From Candidatus Poribacteria bacterium (GTDB lineage: Bacteria > Poribacteria > WGA-4E > WGA-3G), in contig JAJEJA010000061.1 in assembly GCA_022828145.1 (NCBI GenBank), positions 1 through 64,000 of the forward strand: a DNA stretch of 64,000 nucleotides, written 5' to 3'. Shown here one piece after another: positions 35,801 to 44,191 of this stretch (position 1 is its first letter; each line of letters begins with the position of its first letter). The notes below the pieces were generated by a model that was given only the letters and a program-made list of their open reading frames with translations, was not told where the DNA came from and did not search any database. The position numbers and the translations under genes are program-made.

Positions 35801-36651
35801 CTATAACCTCCTTTAATTATATCTGTGTTTGTAGCGTAAACTCTTAGTTTGCGCCCTTGTGTCCCTTTGGACATGCTGACTTCCAAATTTCAATACCAAT
35901 AAACAGATATCTGTGGTAAAATGAAAACCAGCTCTGTCATACTCTATCTATGGCAGTGCTACGCGCTGATAGTGTTAACGGCACTGTCGGCGCGCCCCCA
36001 GAAGGGGTAAACGCTCCCCGGTGTCATACACTCTAATAGTATATTGATAACACCTACTCTATATTATACAACATTTGAATAATATGTTAACACTTTTTTC
36101 TGATTTCACTTCATTTTTTTTAAAGCCAAATATAACTGAGTTCGATATATAGCTAATTGCTAAAGATAAAAGCACATTTTTGTAGGGTTGGGTTTCTTAA
36201 TTCCAACGGACAAGGGAACATCACCCCTATAACAGATCCAATATCTTGCTTTATCAAACTCACGTAAAGTGTACATAGAGGTTAACCCTAATGAAGATTA
36301 AGACTTAAATTGGGAAATATACGGACAGGTAAACCGGTAATTTTCGGGCTTGGGAATGAAGATTAAAAATTTAATCGGGTAATTTTCAGATTCTTGTAGA
36401 ACCCGACAGAATACGCGTTTGGTATTCTGTATTGATAAGGATATAGCACCTATCAGCCTGGGAACATCACTAAATTGACGGCTATGGTGACTATAACTTT
36501 ACACACCCTATCATACGTTTTGATTGACATTATTACACGGTTTATGTAAAATATTGTCTGAATTACTACGGAATTGAATGTAATATTTGAAGGTGTTATC
36601 GGCATATCGTATAAACAGAGTTTTACTTAGTCCATTTTTAAAAGGAGTCAG
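35801..36651. other. 850-bp non-coding repeat-rich region
   Basis: No credible ORF. It is a patchwork of short repeats: a TAAACTCTTAGTTTGCG element (35831-35854, related to 49476-49530), TGTCC-CTTT-GGACA (35860-35873), GGCAGTGC/GGCACTGTC arms with a C/G-rich stretch (35950-36020), the ATCAAACTCACGT element (36250-36269), a ~65-bp-spaced direct repeat starting AATGAAGATTAA (36290 and 36355), GATTAAA-AA-TTTAATC (36361-36376), CAGAATAC-7 nt-GTATTCTG (36407-36429), and an R3 element (36454-36488). It ends with a strong plus-strand promoter. Confidence 0.6.
36524..36552 (+). promoter_or_regulatory. Near-consensus sigma70 promoter for the sugar isomerase-nagB operon
   Basis: TTGACA (36524-36529), exact consensus, and TAAAAT (36547-36552), with a 17-base spacer. 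The start would lie about 90 bases before the isomerase ATG. Confidence 0.75.
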
Positions 36652-37440
36652 ATGAAAAAAGGTATTTGTATTGGGTCCCTACCAGGCGATTCAACTAAGG
36701 CACGTTTCAACATAGCAAAAAAAGCTGGTTTTCATGGTGTGGAAATCGGTCCGTTACAATCGGCAGAAGAACGTAAGAATATAAAAGATTTAGCAGATGA
36801 AATCGGTATAGAACTTTGCAGTGTGATGAATGGAAAACATTGGTCTCATCCGCTTTCAGATGCGGATCCGGCTGTCCGCGAAGTATCACATCAGGCAATG
36901 CTGGATTCTTTGTCTACTGCTGAAGCAATTGGGGCAGATACTGTTCTACTTGTATGTGCAGTTGTGAACAATCGGACGACTTATGAGGACGCATATCAAC
37001 GTTCACAGACAGAGATCCGTAGGTTAATACCAACCGCAAAAGCAAAAGGACTGACAATCGCAATTGAAAACGTTTGGAATAAGTTCTTACTGAGCCCAAT
37101 GGAATTTGCACGATATATTGATGAATTTGAGAGCGATGCTGTGACAGCATATTTTGATGTCGGTAATATAGTTGCTTACGGGTTTCCACAACATTGGATT
37201 AGATCTCTTGGGTCACGAATATCTAAGGTTCATGTAAAGGGTTTTAACTCCGGGGAACATAGATTTACATATCTGATTGATGAATGCACTATTGACTGGA
37301 ATGCAGTTATGACAGCATTGAAAGATGTCGGTTATGATGACTATATGACTGCAGAATTACCTGTGAATGCTGATGATCCAGAAGGAACAGTGCATAAAAT
37401 CAGTCAGGATATGGACAGCATTATTGCTGGTAAAGTTTAA
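36652..37440 (+). CDS. Sugar phosphate isomerase/epimerase (xylose isomerase-like TIM barrel)
   Basis: 262 residues, AP endonuclease family 2 / xylose isomerase-like TIM barrel. ARFNIAKKAGFHGVEIG opens the barrel; metal-binding Glu/Asp/His are likely in IAIENVWNKFLLSP (Glu), AYFDVGNIVAYG (Asp), SKVHVKGFN (His) and YMTAELPV (Glu). The substrate is unknown; the following nagB suggests amino sugar or related carbohydrate use. AAAGGAG precedes the ATG. Confidence 0.87.
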   Translation: MKKGICIGSLPGDSTKARFNIAKKAGFHGVEIGPLQSAEERKNIKDLADEIGIELCSVMNGKHWSHPLSDADPAVREVSHQAMLDSLSTAEAIGADTVLLVCAVVNNRTTYEDAYQRSQTEIRRLIPTAKAKGLTIAIENVWNKFLLSPMEFARYIDEFESDAVTAYFDVGNIVAYGFPQHWIRSLGSRISKVHVKGFNSGEHRFTYLIDECTIDWNAVMTALKDVGYDDYMTAELPVNADDPEGTVHKISQDMDSIIAGKV

Positions 37441-37451
37441 AAGAGTAGCAG

Positions 37452-38231
37452 ATGGAAATAATAATACAACCTTCAAATCATCATATCGCGACGATTGCTG
37501 CAGAGAGCATTAGTGATGCTTTGAAAAAGAAACCTAATCTCGTATTGGGTTTAGCAACAGGTAGTACACCGATTGCACTTTACAAAATACTCGTTCAAAA
37601 ATATAAGAATAGTGAACTTGATTTTTCTCAAGTAACCACTTTCAATTTGGACGAATATATCGGAATACCTTGTCATCATCCACAGAGTTATCATACTTTC
37701 ATGGCTAAACACTTTTTTGATCATGTCAACATACCGCAAGAGAATCAACATATACCCCTGAACTCTATGGGTGACTTTGAATCGTATTGTGAAACGTATG
37801 AGAAGAAGATCAAGGATTCAGGTGGGATTGATATACAGATTCTTGGTATCGGAACAAATGGTCATATTGGCTTTAATGAAAGAGGTTCATCTCTGTCATC
37901 CCGAACGCGACCTGTAACACTCTCAGAAAGCACACTGAAGGCGAACGCAATACACTTTAATTCCGATAAGAGTGCTGTACCAGAAATGGCGATTACGATG
38001 GGAGTTGGCACGATTATGGAGGCACAACAGTGTATTCTGTTAGCTAGCGGAGAATCAAAATCGATAGCAATTGCAAATGCAGTTGAAGGACCTATAACAG
38101 CATCAGTTCCCGCTTCGGTATTACAGATGCATCCGAATACCTATATTATCATTGATGAAGATGCTGCATCTGAGCTAAAAGAGATAGACTATTATAAGAG
38201 ATGCTATGAGAATAGATTGAAACTTCTTTAG
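37452..38231 (+). CDS. nagB: Glucosamine-6-phosphate deaminase NagB
   Basis: Converts glucosamine-6-phosphate to fructose-6-phosphate and ammonia. 259 residues, close to E. coli NagB. Motifs: LVLGLATGSTPIALYKIL (phosphate loop), VTTFNLDEYIGI (catalytic Asp), ILGIGTNGHIGFNERGSSL (catalytic His/Glu region). Eleven bp downstream of the isomerase, in one operon. Its stop region overlaps tail-to-tail with the HicB-like gene by 4 bp. Links peptidoglycan or chitin-derived amino sugars to glycolysis. Confidence 0.95.
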   Translation: MEIIIQPSNHHIATIAAESISDALKKKPNLVLGLATGSTPIALYKILVQKYKNSELDFSQVTTFNLDEYIGIPCHHPQSYHTFMAKHFFDHVNIPQENQHIPLNSMGDFESYCETYEKKIKDSGGIDIQILGIGTNGHIGFNERGSSLSSRTRPVTLSESTLKANAIHFNSDKSAVPEMAITMGVGTIMEAQQCILLASGESKSIAIANAVEGPITASVPASVLQMHPNTYIIIDEDAASELKEIDYYKRCYENRLKLL

Positions 38232-38428
38232 ACCATAGCATCTTTTAAAAAGGAGTGAAGTGTACCGAGTTTTGCTGTTTCTTCTAACTGAATTTCAATA
38301 ACTTCAACAAGGTTTTTTCTCGCTTCGTCAATATTCCTTCCACAACTTACAACGTCTAATTCTGGGCAATAGGCAGTGTACATATTACCTTCTTTCCAAA
38401 TCTCTTCTGTTACTACTAATTTTTTCAT
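38228..38428 (-). CDS. HicB-like small protein without a HicA partner
   Basis: The longest frame begins at 38518, but GGAGG sits just before the double ATG at 38431/38428, so the product is about 66 residues starting MKKLVVTEEIWKEGN. The pattern YTAYCPELDVVSCGRNIDEARKNLVEVIE matches the UPF0150/HicB partial RNase H-like fold. HicB is normally the antitoxin of a HicA mRNA interferase, but no HicA-like ORF flanks it, and no C-terminal DNA-binding domain is present. It is probably a stand-alone HicB-fold protein. Confidence 0.72.
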   Translation of the reverse strand: MKKLVVTEEIWKEGNMYTAYCPELDVVSCGRNIDEARKNLVEVIEIQLEETAKLGTLHSFLKDAMV

Positions 38429-38577
38429 CATAACCTCCACTTTTTTCCATTGAATTTGTGATAATACCAATGAAAATTGTACATAGTTTTGTCTAAAATA
38501 ACAAATAAATCTTGTCATTTCTTTAGGTTAAGTTATGCTATAATCTTAGTTGCCATTTACATAAGATTCGCTAAACT

Positions 38578-40647
38578 TCAATGTGGAGGGGTTGCCTTAA
38601 GTCTACCGACACCCATCTGTATTGCAGGTAGGATTGTCTTTGAGATATTGGAAGAATAGTTAAAGATTGCCCAACCCGAAGCACCCAGGAACCGTGCATG
38701 ATGTATTTGTCCTATCACAGCATCAGGTGTTAGGAGGGAATTTGATGCGTTTGCGCCAATTCCAGGATAGATGGCCACACCTTTTGGTAATAAATCCAAT
38801 TGATTTTCCAATAGATCCGTAAAAAACGTGTCGTCTTCCGTGTAGTTCATAGGACAAACAAAGTCGATATATCCTTCTTTTGCCCAGGCTATCCAGTCCT
38901 GTCCAATTGAGGTGACACATGAGGGATATCCCCCGAAGACGGCTGCGGATATTTTGACTTCCGGTCTAATTTCCCGAACGCGTTTGTGGATTAATCTGAC
39001 CAGACGGGTGATCTGTTCAACACGCCAGTCAGTATAAGCACTACTGTGTTTTCCTGAGCCGTGCAATACATCAGCTGGCCATTTTTGTATCTTCAGTTTT
39101 GTTGCAAGAGTGAATCTCTTGCGACATTCAGTGCAAAAACATGCATGACTTCCAGGGTAGCGGATATAGTCAAGATGAATTCCATCTACTTTGTAGTTCT
39201 GTACGATTTCAAATATAGCATCCAGTTCTAATTTCACGTTTTTTGGGTTTGATGGACAAAGCCAGTTGATAGGGTTTCCATCTGCTGAGACCTGAGTTCT
39301 ACCTTCTTTTTGCATTTTCTCTACAAATTCTTTTGGTGAGCCTTCTAAATTCCATGTAATTTTCCAAACATGGACTTCTATCCCATTGTTATGTGAAGCA
39401 GTGACACATTGTGAAATTTGGTCTCCGTACTCTGTGTATTTCTTGCTCTTAGGTAATACCCGACTATCATAATGTGCGAGACCTCCCCAAGCCATATTCG
39501 GAAGGATAATGTTGATACCAGCATCAGCTAATTCTTTTGCTGATCGTTCCCAATCACCTGGATATGCTCCGAGTCCTGAGTGATTCCATAGTGCGCGTCC
39601 TTCATCTTCGTCACTCAGATGTGAAAGAAAATATGCTTTTGATAGTGCATCTCTACTATCCCGTGCAGCAGTCCTTGCAGTATGATAATTTTTCTTAGTA
39701 TATTCGGTTTGTGCTTGAATGGACAGTGTTTTTCCTGATTGTAGATCTTTTGTTGCCTCTGATGTTTCAGCAAAAGAGATGAATTTGGTCAGGTCATCAA
39801 GGTTCTTTATGTGTCCTATATTGGTCATCAAATCTATTTCTCTTTTTGCGATAGCATGCTGAAATTCTGGAATAAGATGGCCGAGAAGTGCAGCAAGGAG
39901 CTGGGTCTTTGTCTGAATATCATCTGAAAGAAAGACATGGCTAAAGAAGATACCATTTTCTCCTACAAGAAATGCAGGATATCCCGTCGATTCACCGTCT
40001 GAATTATACCAGTGACCTATTATCTTGGTGTTAGATGTTGTGGATTCAACTGCAGTAATATTCCACGATGATTGTTTTACGTTGGTTGGTAATCCTAATA
40101 TTTCAGGGCCTAATATTTCAGGAGCATCGAATCGAATAGAGGAAAACTGCCCAGGTGTCTCTGCTTTTAACCATTTTATTGTTTTTAATCCCAAGAGGGT
40201 TGCGACTTCATCTGCAAGGTTATATGTCACAAATAACTTTCCACCGCGAGCGACAAAATTGTTTAGTAGGGGAACTGTAGTAACCGAGATTTTTGAATTA
40301 AGAGGTAGGATTATCAGACGATAGGGATGAGTAGCATTGATTTTAAAGCGGGGGTTATTAGCAACAGAAGATTCCTGTATTTCGTCTGCAGTAAATCCGA
40401 TGCTTCTTAGCATTTGTCCGTATCGTTTACTGACAGTACGAGCATAATTTACATCACCTTCTGGAAGACCTGATGCGGTTGATGGCAGTAAGATAGCGAT
40501 ATCTGTCTGCTGCGCTGCCACAAGGTTTTCTTTAGCCATTAGACTAATGAGAAAGACTAAGGTGTAAACGAAAACATGCCAGATGCCAGCATGACATATT
40601 ACAGTATGATGCCAGTCCTGTTTATGATGCGATAATCTAAATATCAT
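38578..40647 (-). CDS. GHL10-type glycosyl hydrolase-like secreted protein
   Basis: GAGG eight bases before the ATG at 40647 fixes the start (689 residues; the longest frame reaches 40698). A membrane/signal segment (GIWHVFVYTLVFLISLMA) comes first. Residues ~45-260 resemble a glutamine-amidotransferase-like alpha/beta domain (DIAILLPSTASGLPEGDV). The C-terminal ~330 residues are a TIM barrel of the GHL10/DUF187 family (SAKELADAGINIILPNMAWG, YKVDGIHLDYIRYPGSHACF, VCPMNYTEDDTFF). The substrate is probably a cell-wall or extracellular glycan; the upstream amidase supports a peptidoglycan role. Confidence 0.85.
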   Translation of the reverse strand: MIFRLSHHKQDWHHTVICHAGIWHVFVYTLVFLISLMAKENLVAAQQTDIAILLPSTASGLPEGDVNYARTVSKRYGQMLRSIGFTADEIQESSVANNPRFKINATHPYRLIILPLNSKISVTTVPLLNNFVARGGKLFVTYNLADEVATLLGLKTIKWLKAETPGQFSSIRFDAPEILGPEILGLPTNVKQSSWNITAVESTTSNTKIIGHWYNSDGESTGYPAFLVGENGIFFSHVFLSDDIQTKTQLLAALLGHLIPEFQHAIAKREIDLMTNIGHIKNLDDLTKFISFAETSEATKDLQSGKTLSIQAQTEYTKKNYHTARTAARDSRDALSKAYFLSHLSDEDEGRALWNHSGLGAYPGDWERSAKELADAGINIILPNMAWGGLAHYDSRVLPKSKKYTEYGDQISQCVTASHNNGIEVHVWKITWNLEGSPKEFVEKMQKEGRTQVSADGNPINWLCPSNPKNVKLELDAIFEIVQNYKVDGIHLDYIRYPGSHACFCTECRKRFTLATKLKIQKWPADVLHGSGKHSSAYTDWRVEQITRLVRLIHKRVREIRPEVKISAAVFGGYPSCVTSIGQDWIAWAKEGYIDFVCPMNYTEDDTFFTDLLENQLDLLPKGVAIYPGIGANASNSLLTPDAVIGQIHHARFLGASGWAIFNYSSNISKTILPAIQMGVGRLKATPPH

Positions 40648-40700
40648 CAGTGTATCCTCATGGCAATTATTGGTCTGTTCCCAGTTTAGATGAGCCAAAG

Positions 40701-42143
40701 TTAATGTTGCGTTGCAGCCAATTTTGGATTAGATATTTTATTGTTTCTTTGACTAATGTGTTCTGCAGCACCTAAGAATTTCTCTACACCTTTGACGATA
40801 GCTGAGGCAACTTTCATTTGATATGTCTCTGATGTGAGTTTTGTTGCTTCATTTGGATTTGATATAAAACCTGTTTCAATAAGGATTGCTGGTACCTTGG
40901 TGCCTATGAGAACAACAAATCGTGCGTGTTTTACGCCGCGATCTACAGCACCTGTAGCTCCAACTAATTCCCGCTGAACATGTGCCGCTAATCTCCGACT
41001 ATCTTTGCTCTTACTTTCTACTATTATTCCTTTTAGTAAGGTTTCCAATTCTTGAATAGTATATCCTGAGTGGACATTTTCTCTTGCTGCGATGCGTTCA
41101 GCGTCCCTATCAGTACTTGTTATATTTAAATAGTACGTTTCTATTCCATTTGCGCTTGCGTTGTGACTGGAATTTGCATGAATACTTAAGAACAGGTCCG
41201 CTTTGTTTTTTGTAGCAAAAGCGGTCCGTTCTTTTAGCGGTATGAATGTGTCAGTATTTCGTGTTAGTAGTACTGTGTAGCCTTTAGCAGTTAAAATCGC
41301 TGCAACTTTCTTTGAGATGGCAAGTGCAATAGGTTTTTCATATATGTTTCCTATCCCGATACCCCCTGGATCTTTTCCGCCATGTCCAGCATCAATTACA
41401 ATTGTTTTTGCGGTCAATCCGAATTCCCGTGTCAGTGATCCGGGTACTAAGGACTCTGGTTCAGGTGTAGGTGGTTTCGGCACTTTCTTTCCTGGTGTTT
41501 TAACCGGTTCTTGAGGGGGAGTGTTCTTGATTTCTGCTTCTGGATTCTGTTTTTTCTGTATCTGCTTAAGTTCTTCGCTTGCAGCTGAAATTATGTCTTT
41601 TTTATATTCAGATTTGACAATATCGAGATAGACTGTTTCTGCCCTTTTTTCATAGCCATGTTGCTTGTATGTTCTTGCTAATTCTAATTGTGCCATCGCT
41701 GCTGAATCTGTGTCGGGATATTTTTCGGTAACGGTTTGGTAGTGATGTGCGGCCCGGGCAGAATCTCCGATATGTGTATAACATTGTGCAAGCCAATAAT
41801 GTGCTTGCGGACGAAAATCTGATTCTGGATAGGTGTAAATCAATTTTCTGAAAGCTGCGATTGCATGTTTAGGTGCTTGTGTATCTCCTGCTTTTATGCA
41901 CCAGACCCAACTTGATGCGATAGCGAACTGTATTTCATCTGCTGAGTTGCTATTTTCGTCAGTATGTAGGAAGTTCTCTAACGCCTGAATAAGTTCGTGC
42001 CATTCATCAAGGGTTGCGTTTTTTTCTCCACTGGTATAAGTTTGATGTCGTTCTTCTGCCTCTTCATAACTCAGCTTTCCGGCACATCCTATGCAGAAGA
42101 TAGCCATCAGAAGTGCTGGTATCCATATAGGACAAAGTTTCAT
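40701..42143 (-). CDS. Lipoprotein N-acetylmuramoyl-L-alanine amidase (Amidase_3) with TPR-like N-domain
   Basis: 480 residues. The signal ends FCIGCAGK; C20 is a probable lipidation site, although the -3 residue is atypical. Residues ~30-200 hold tetratricopeptide/YbgF-like repeats (HYWLAQCYTHIGDSARAAHH, AQLELARTYKQHGYEKRA). A Pro-rich linker leads to an Amidase_3 domain with zinc ligands in IVIDAGHGGKDPG, the Glu in GNIYEKPIAL, and LFLSIHANSSH, and the catalytic Glu in ILIETGFISN. It cleaves between MurNAc and L-Ala in septal peptidoglycan. It is upstream of the GHL10 gene in the same operon. Confidence 0.92.
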   Translation of the reverse strand: MKLCPIWIPALLMAIFCIGCAGKLSYEEAEERHQTYTSGEKNATLDEWHELIQALENFLHTDENSNSADEIQFAIASSWVWCIKAGDTQAPKHAIAAFRKLIYTYPESDFRPQAHYWLAQCYTHIGDSARAAHHYQTVTEKYPDTDSAAMAQLELARTYKQHGYEKRAETVYLDIVKSEYKKDIISAASEELKQIQKKQNPEAEIKNTPPQEPVKTPGKKVPKPPTPEPESLVPGSLTREFGLTAKTIVIDAGHGGKDPGGIGIGNIYEKPIALAISKKVAAILTAKGYTVLLTRNTDTFIPLKERTAFATKNKADLFLSIHANSSHNASANGIETYYLNITSTDRDAERIAARENVHSGYTIQELETLLKGIIVESKSKDSRRLAAHVQRELVGATGAVDRGVKHARFVVLIGTKVPAILIETGFISNPNEATKLTSETYQMKVASAIVKGVEKFLGAAEHISQRNNKISNPKLAATQH

Positions 42144-42309
42144 GAATATATTACTCCATCGTCATGTTCTTACGGATTAGTTGCTTAGACTAATCACATA
42201 GAATGCGTTAATTGGTTCTGTTCAATGTTTGTTTATTTTGTATAATTTGCATAACATAAAACGATGAATTCTTAGCAACCGTTACTGAAAATCAATTTCA
42301 TCATTTTTC

Positions 42310-42338
42310 TTGACAAACGTCAATGTATGTGTTATACT
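42310..42338 (+). promoter_or_regulatory. Near-consensus sigma70 promoter for the tRNA operon
   Basis: TTGACA (42310-42315) and TATACT (42333-42338) with a 17-base spacer; the -10 lies about 40 bases before tRNA-Val. Confidence 0.82.
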
Positions 42339-42378
42339 TAATATTGTCCTTGAGATGAGATTGTTAAAGTCTCATTTT

Positions 42379-42452
42379 GGGCGGGTAGCTCAGGTGGCTA
42401 GAGCGACAGCCTTACAAGCTGTAGGTCACAGGTTCAAGTCCTGTCCCGCCTA
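42379..42452 (+). tRNA. tRNA-Val(UAC)
   Basis: 74-nt cloverleaf. Acceptor GGGCGGG/CCCGCCT (one G-U), D stem GCTC/GAGC, anticodon stem ACAGC/GCTGT with loop CTTACAA, so the anticodon is TAC (reads GUA). T arm ACAGG-TTCAAGT-CCTGT, discriminator A. CCA is not encoded. Confidence 0.97.
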
Positions 42453-42471
42453 CTTGCATGCATAATCTTAC

Positions 42472-42546
42472 GGACTCGTGGCGCAGTTGGTTTAGCGCGC
42501 CTGCCTGTCACGCAGGAGGTCGCGGGTTCAAGTCCCGTCGGGTCCG
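42472..42546 (+). tRNA. tRNA-Asp(GUC)
   Basis: 75-nt cloverleaf. Acceptor GGACTCG/CGGGTCC, D stem GCGC/GCGC, anticodon stem CCTGC/GCAGG with loop CTGTCAC, so the anticodon is GTC (reads GAC). T arm GCGGG-TTCAAGT-CCCGT, discriminator G. CCA is not encoded. 19 bases after tRNA-Val, so co-transcribed. Confidence 0.97.
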
Positions 42547-42566
42547 TTTACACTCTAATGAATTAG

Positions 42567-42600
42567 CCACAGGTTGTGTTTTACAATGCTGTGGTTTTTT
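42567..42600 (+). terminator. Rho-independent terminator after tRNA-Asp
   Basis: Stem CCACAG/CTGTGG with an inner TTGT/ACAA pair, followed by TTTTTT, 21 bases after tRNA-Asp. Confidence 0.85.
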
Positions 42601-42668
42601 CGTTACATGAATCATTTCAAAGATCACTTATTTATAGTGGATTCTACAATTAACTTTACATCTGAGTT

Positions 42669-42731
42669 GTAGGAGGGAACTCCGATTCCCGACTATTAGG
42701 GGTTGCGTCGCGATTCGGAGATCGCTCCTAC
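42669..42731. repeat. R2 palindromic repeat (CGATTCGGAGATCG type)
   Basis: 63-bp imperfect inverted repeat with GTAGGAG/CTCCTAC ends and CCGATTC-like/GATTCGG inner arms. The same right half recurs, inverted, at 51994-52023. Confidence 0.85.
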
Positions 42732-42811
42732 AGAATATATGTAAACTTATTTACATAATTTACTATATATATCTTGAAAATATCAATCAATTATAAAGGA
42801 GCATAATTGTA

Positions 42812-44101
42812 GTGCTTGACCTTAAATACATCCGGGAAAACATAGAGACAGTTAGAGAGATGTTAAAGCATCGCCAGACGGATGCTGAACTTGATAGGTT
42901 AATGGGTTTGGATTCAGAACTGCGCGAGAATTTAACCTACACACAGACTTTGCAGGCGCATCAGAATCAAGTTTCACAACAGATTGCTATACGGAAACGT
43001 GAAAAGCAGGACGCATCTGAGACGATCGCGGAAATGCGTAAACTCTCACAGGAGATTAAGGAACGTAATGCACAGGCAAATGAACTACGAGCATCATTAG
43101 ATTCAATCCTATTGACAATTCCAAACATGCCTGAAGCAACTACTCCTGTTGGGGCTGGTGAAGAAGATAATATTGAAATCAAGACATGGGGTGAAAAACC
43201 GAGTTTTGACTTTGCGCTAAAACCGCATTGGGAAATTGCTGAAACATTAGATATTGTTGATTTTCAACGTGGGGCAAAAGTTGCTGGTAGTAATTTTGTC
43301 GTTTATAAGGGGTTGGGAGCCCGCTTGGAGCGTGCATTAATTCAGTTTATGCTTGATTTGCATACTTTACAGCACGGTTATACCGAGATTTCACCACCAT
43401 TCCTTGTCAATCGTCCTACGATGACAGGTACAGGTCAGATCCCGAAATTAGAAGCGGACATGTATCGTTGTGATAGAGATGAAGAGAATCCTGATAGCGA
43501 TCTATTTCTTATCCCAACTGCTGAAGTGCCAGTAACGAACCTATTTGCAGGTGAGATATTATCTGCAGAGGATTTACCTATTTATTATACTGCTTACACC
43601 CCTTGTTTTCGCCGAGAGGCTGGTGCTTATGGCAAGGATACACGTGGTCTACAACGGATTCATCAGTTTGACAAAGTTGAGATGGTGAAGTTCACCACAC
43701 CTGAAACATCTTATGAAGAACATGAAACGCTTTTAACGAATGCAGAAACTGTATTGCAGGCACTCGGTTTACCATATCGCGTAGTACAGCATTGTACGGT
43801 GGAGCTCTCATTTGCAGCGGCGAAGTGTTACGATATTGAGGTGTGGGCACCAGCGGGTGAGAAGTTTTTAGAAGTTTCATCTTGTAGTAACTTTGAGGAT
43901 TTTCAGGCACGTCGTGCGAATATCCGATACCGTCCTGAGCCTGGAGCAAAACCGGCTTTTATCCACACGCTTAATGCTTCTGGCACAGCTTTACCGCGCG
44001 TTGTTATTGCCCTTCTTGAGACATACCAGAATCCTGATGGGACAGTTCGGGTGCCAGCTGTGTTGCAACCTTATATGGGTGGGATGGAGTTGATTGTGTA
44101 A
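42812..44101 (+). CDS. serS: Seryl-tRNA synthetase SerS
   Basis: 429 residues, standard length. Starts at GTG with AAAGGAG ten bases upstream, product MLDLKYIRENIETVREML. The first ~110 residues are the tRNA-binding coiled coil; the class II core follows, with motif 2 in FRREAGAYGKDTRGLQRIHQ and motif 3 near NASGTALPRVVIALLETYQ. Charges tRNA-Ser (and tRNA-Sec where present). It lies just downstream of two tRNA genes but behind their terminator. Confidence 0.97.
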   Translation: MLDLKYIRENIETVREMLKHRQTDAELDRLMGLDSELRENLTYTQTLQAHQNQVSQQIAIRKREKQDASETIAEMRKLSQEIKERNAQANELRASLDSILLTIPNMPEATTPVGAGEEDNIEIKTWGEKPSFDFALKPHWEIAETLDIVDFQRGAKVAGSNFVVYKGLGARLERALIQFMLDLHTLQHGYTEISPPFLVNRPTMTGTGQIPKLEADMYRCDRDEENPDSDLFLIPTAEVPVTNLFAGEILSAEDLPIYYTAYTPCFRREAGAYGKDTRGLQRIHQFDKVEMVKFTTPETSYEEHETLLTNAETVLQALGLPYRVVQHCTVELSFAAAKCYDIEVWAPAGEKFLEVSSCSNFEDFQARRANIRYRPEPGAKPAFIHTLNASGTALPRVVIALLETYQNPDGTVRVPAVLQPYMGGMELIV

Positions 44102-44191
44102 TAGTTTCGTAGTTTACCAAGTATAAGTTCATAGACTACTGTGTGCAGCAAATACTTTATATTTTTGGTGCTTAAAATAAGGGCAAAAATA

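Noticed and set aside
42669-42731. T-box leader for serS
   Set aside because: The palindrome recurs elsewhere as a dispersed repeat and shows no T-box sequence or antiterminator.
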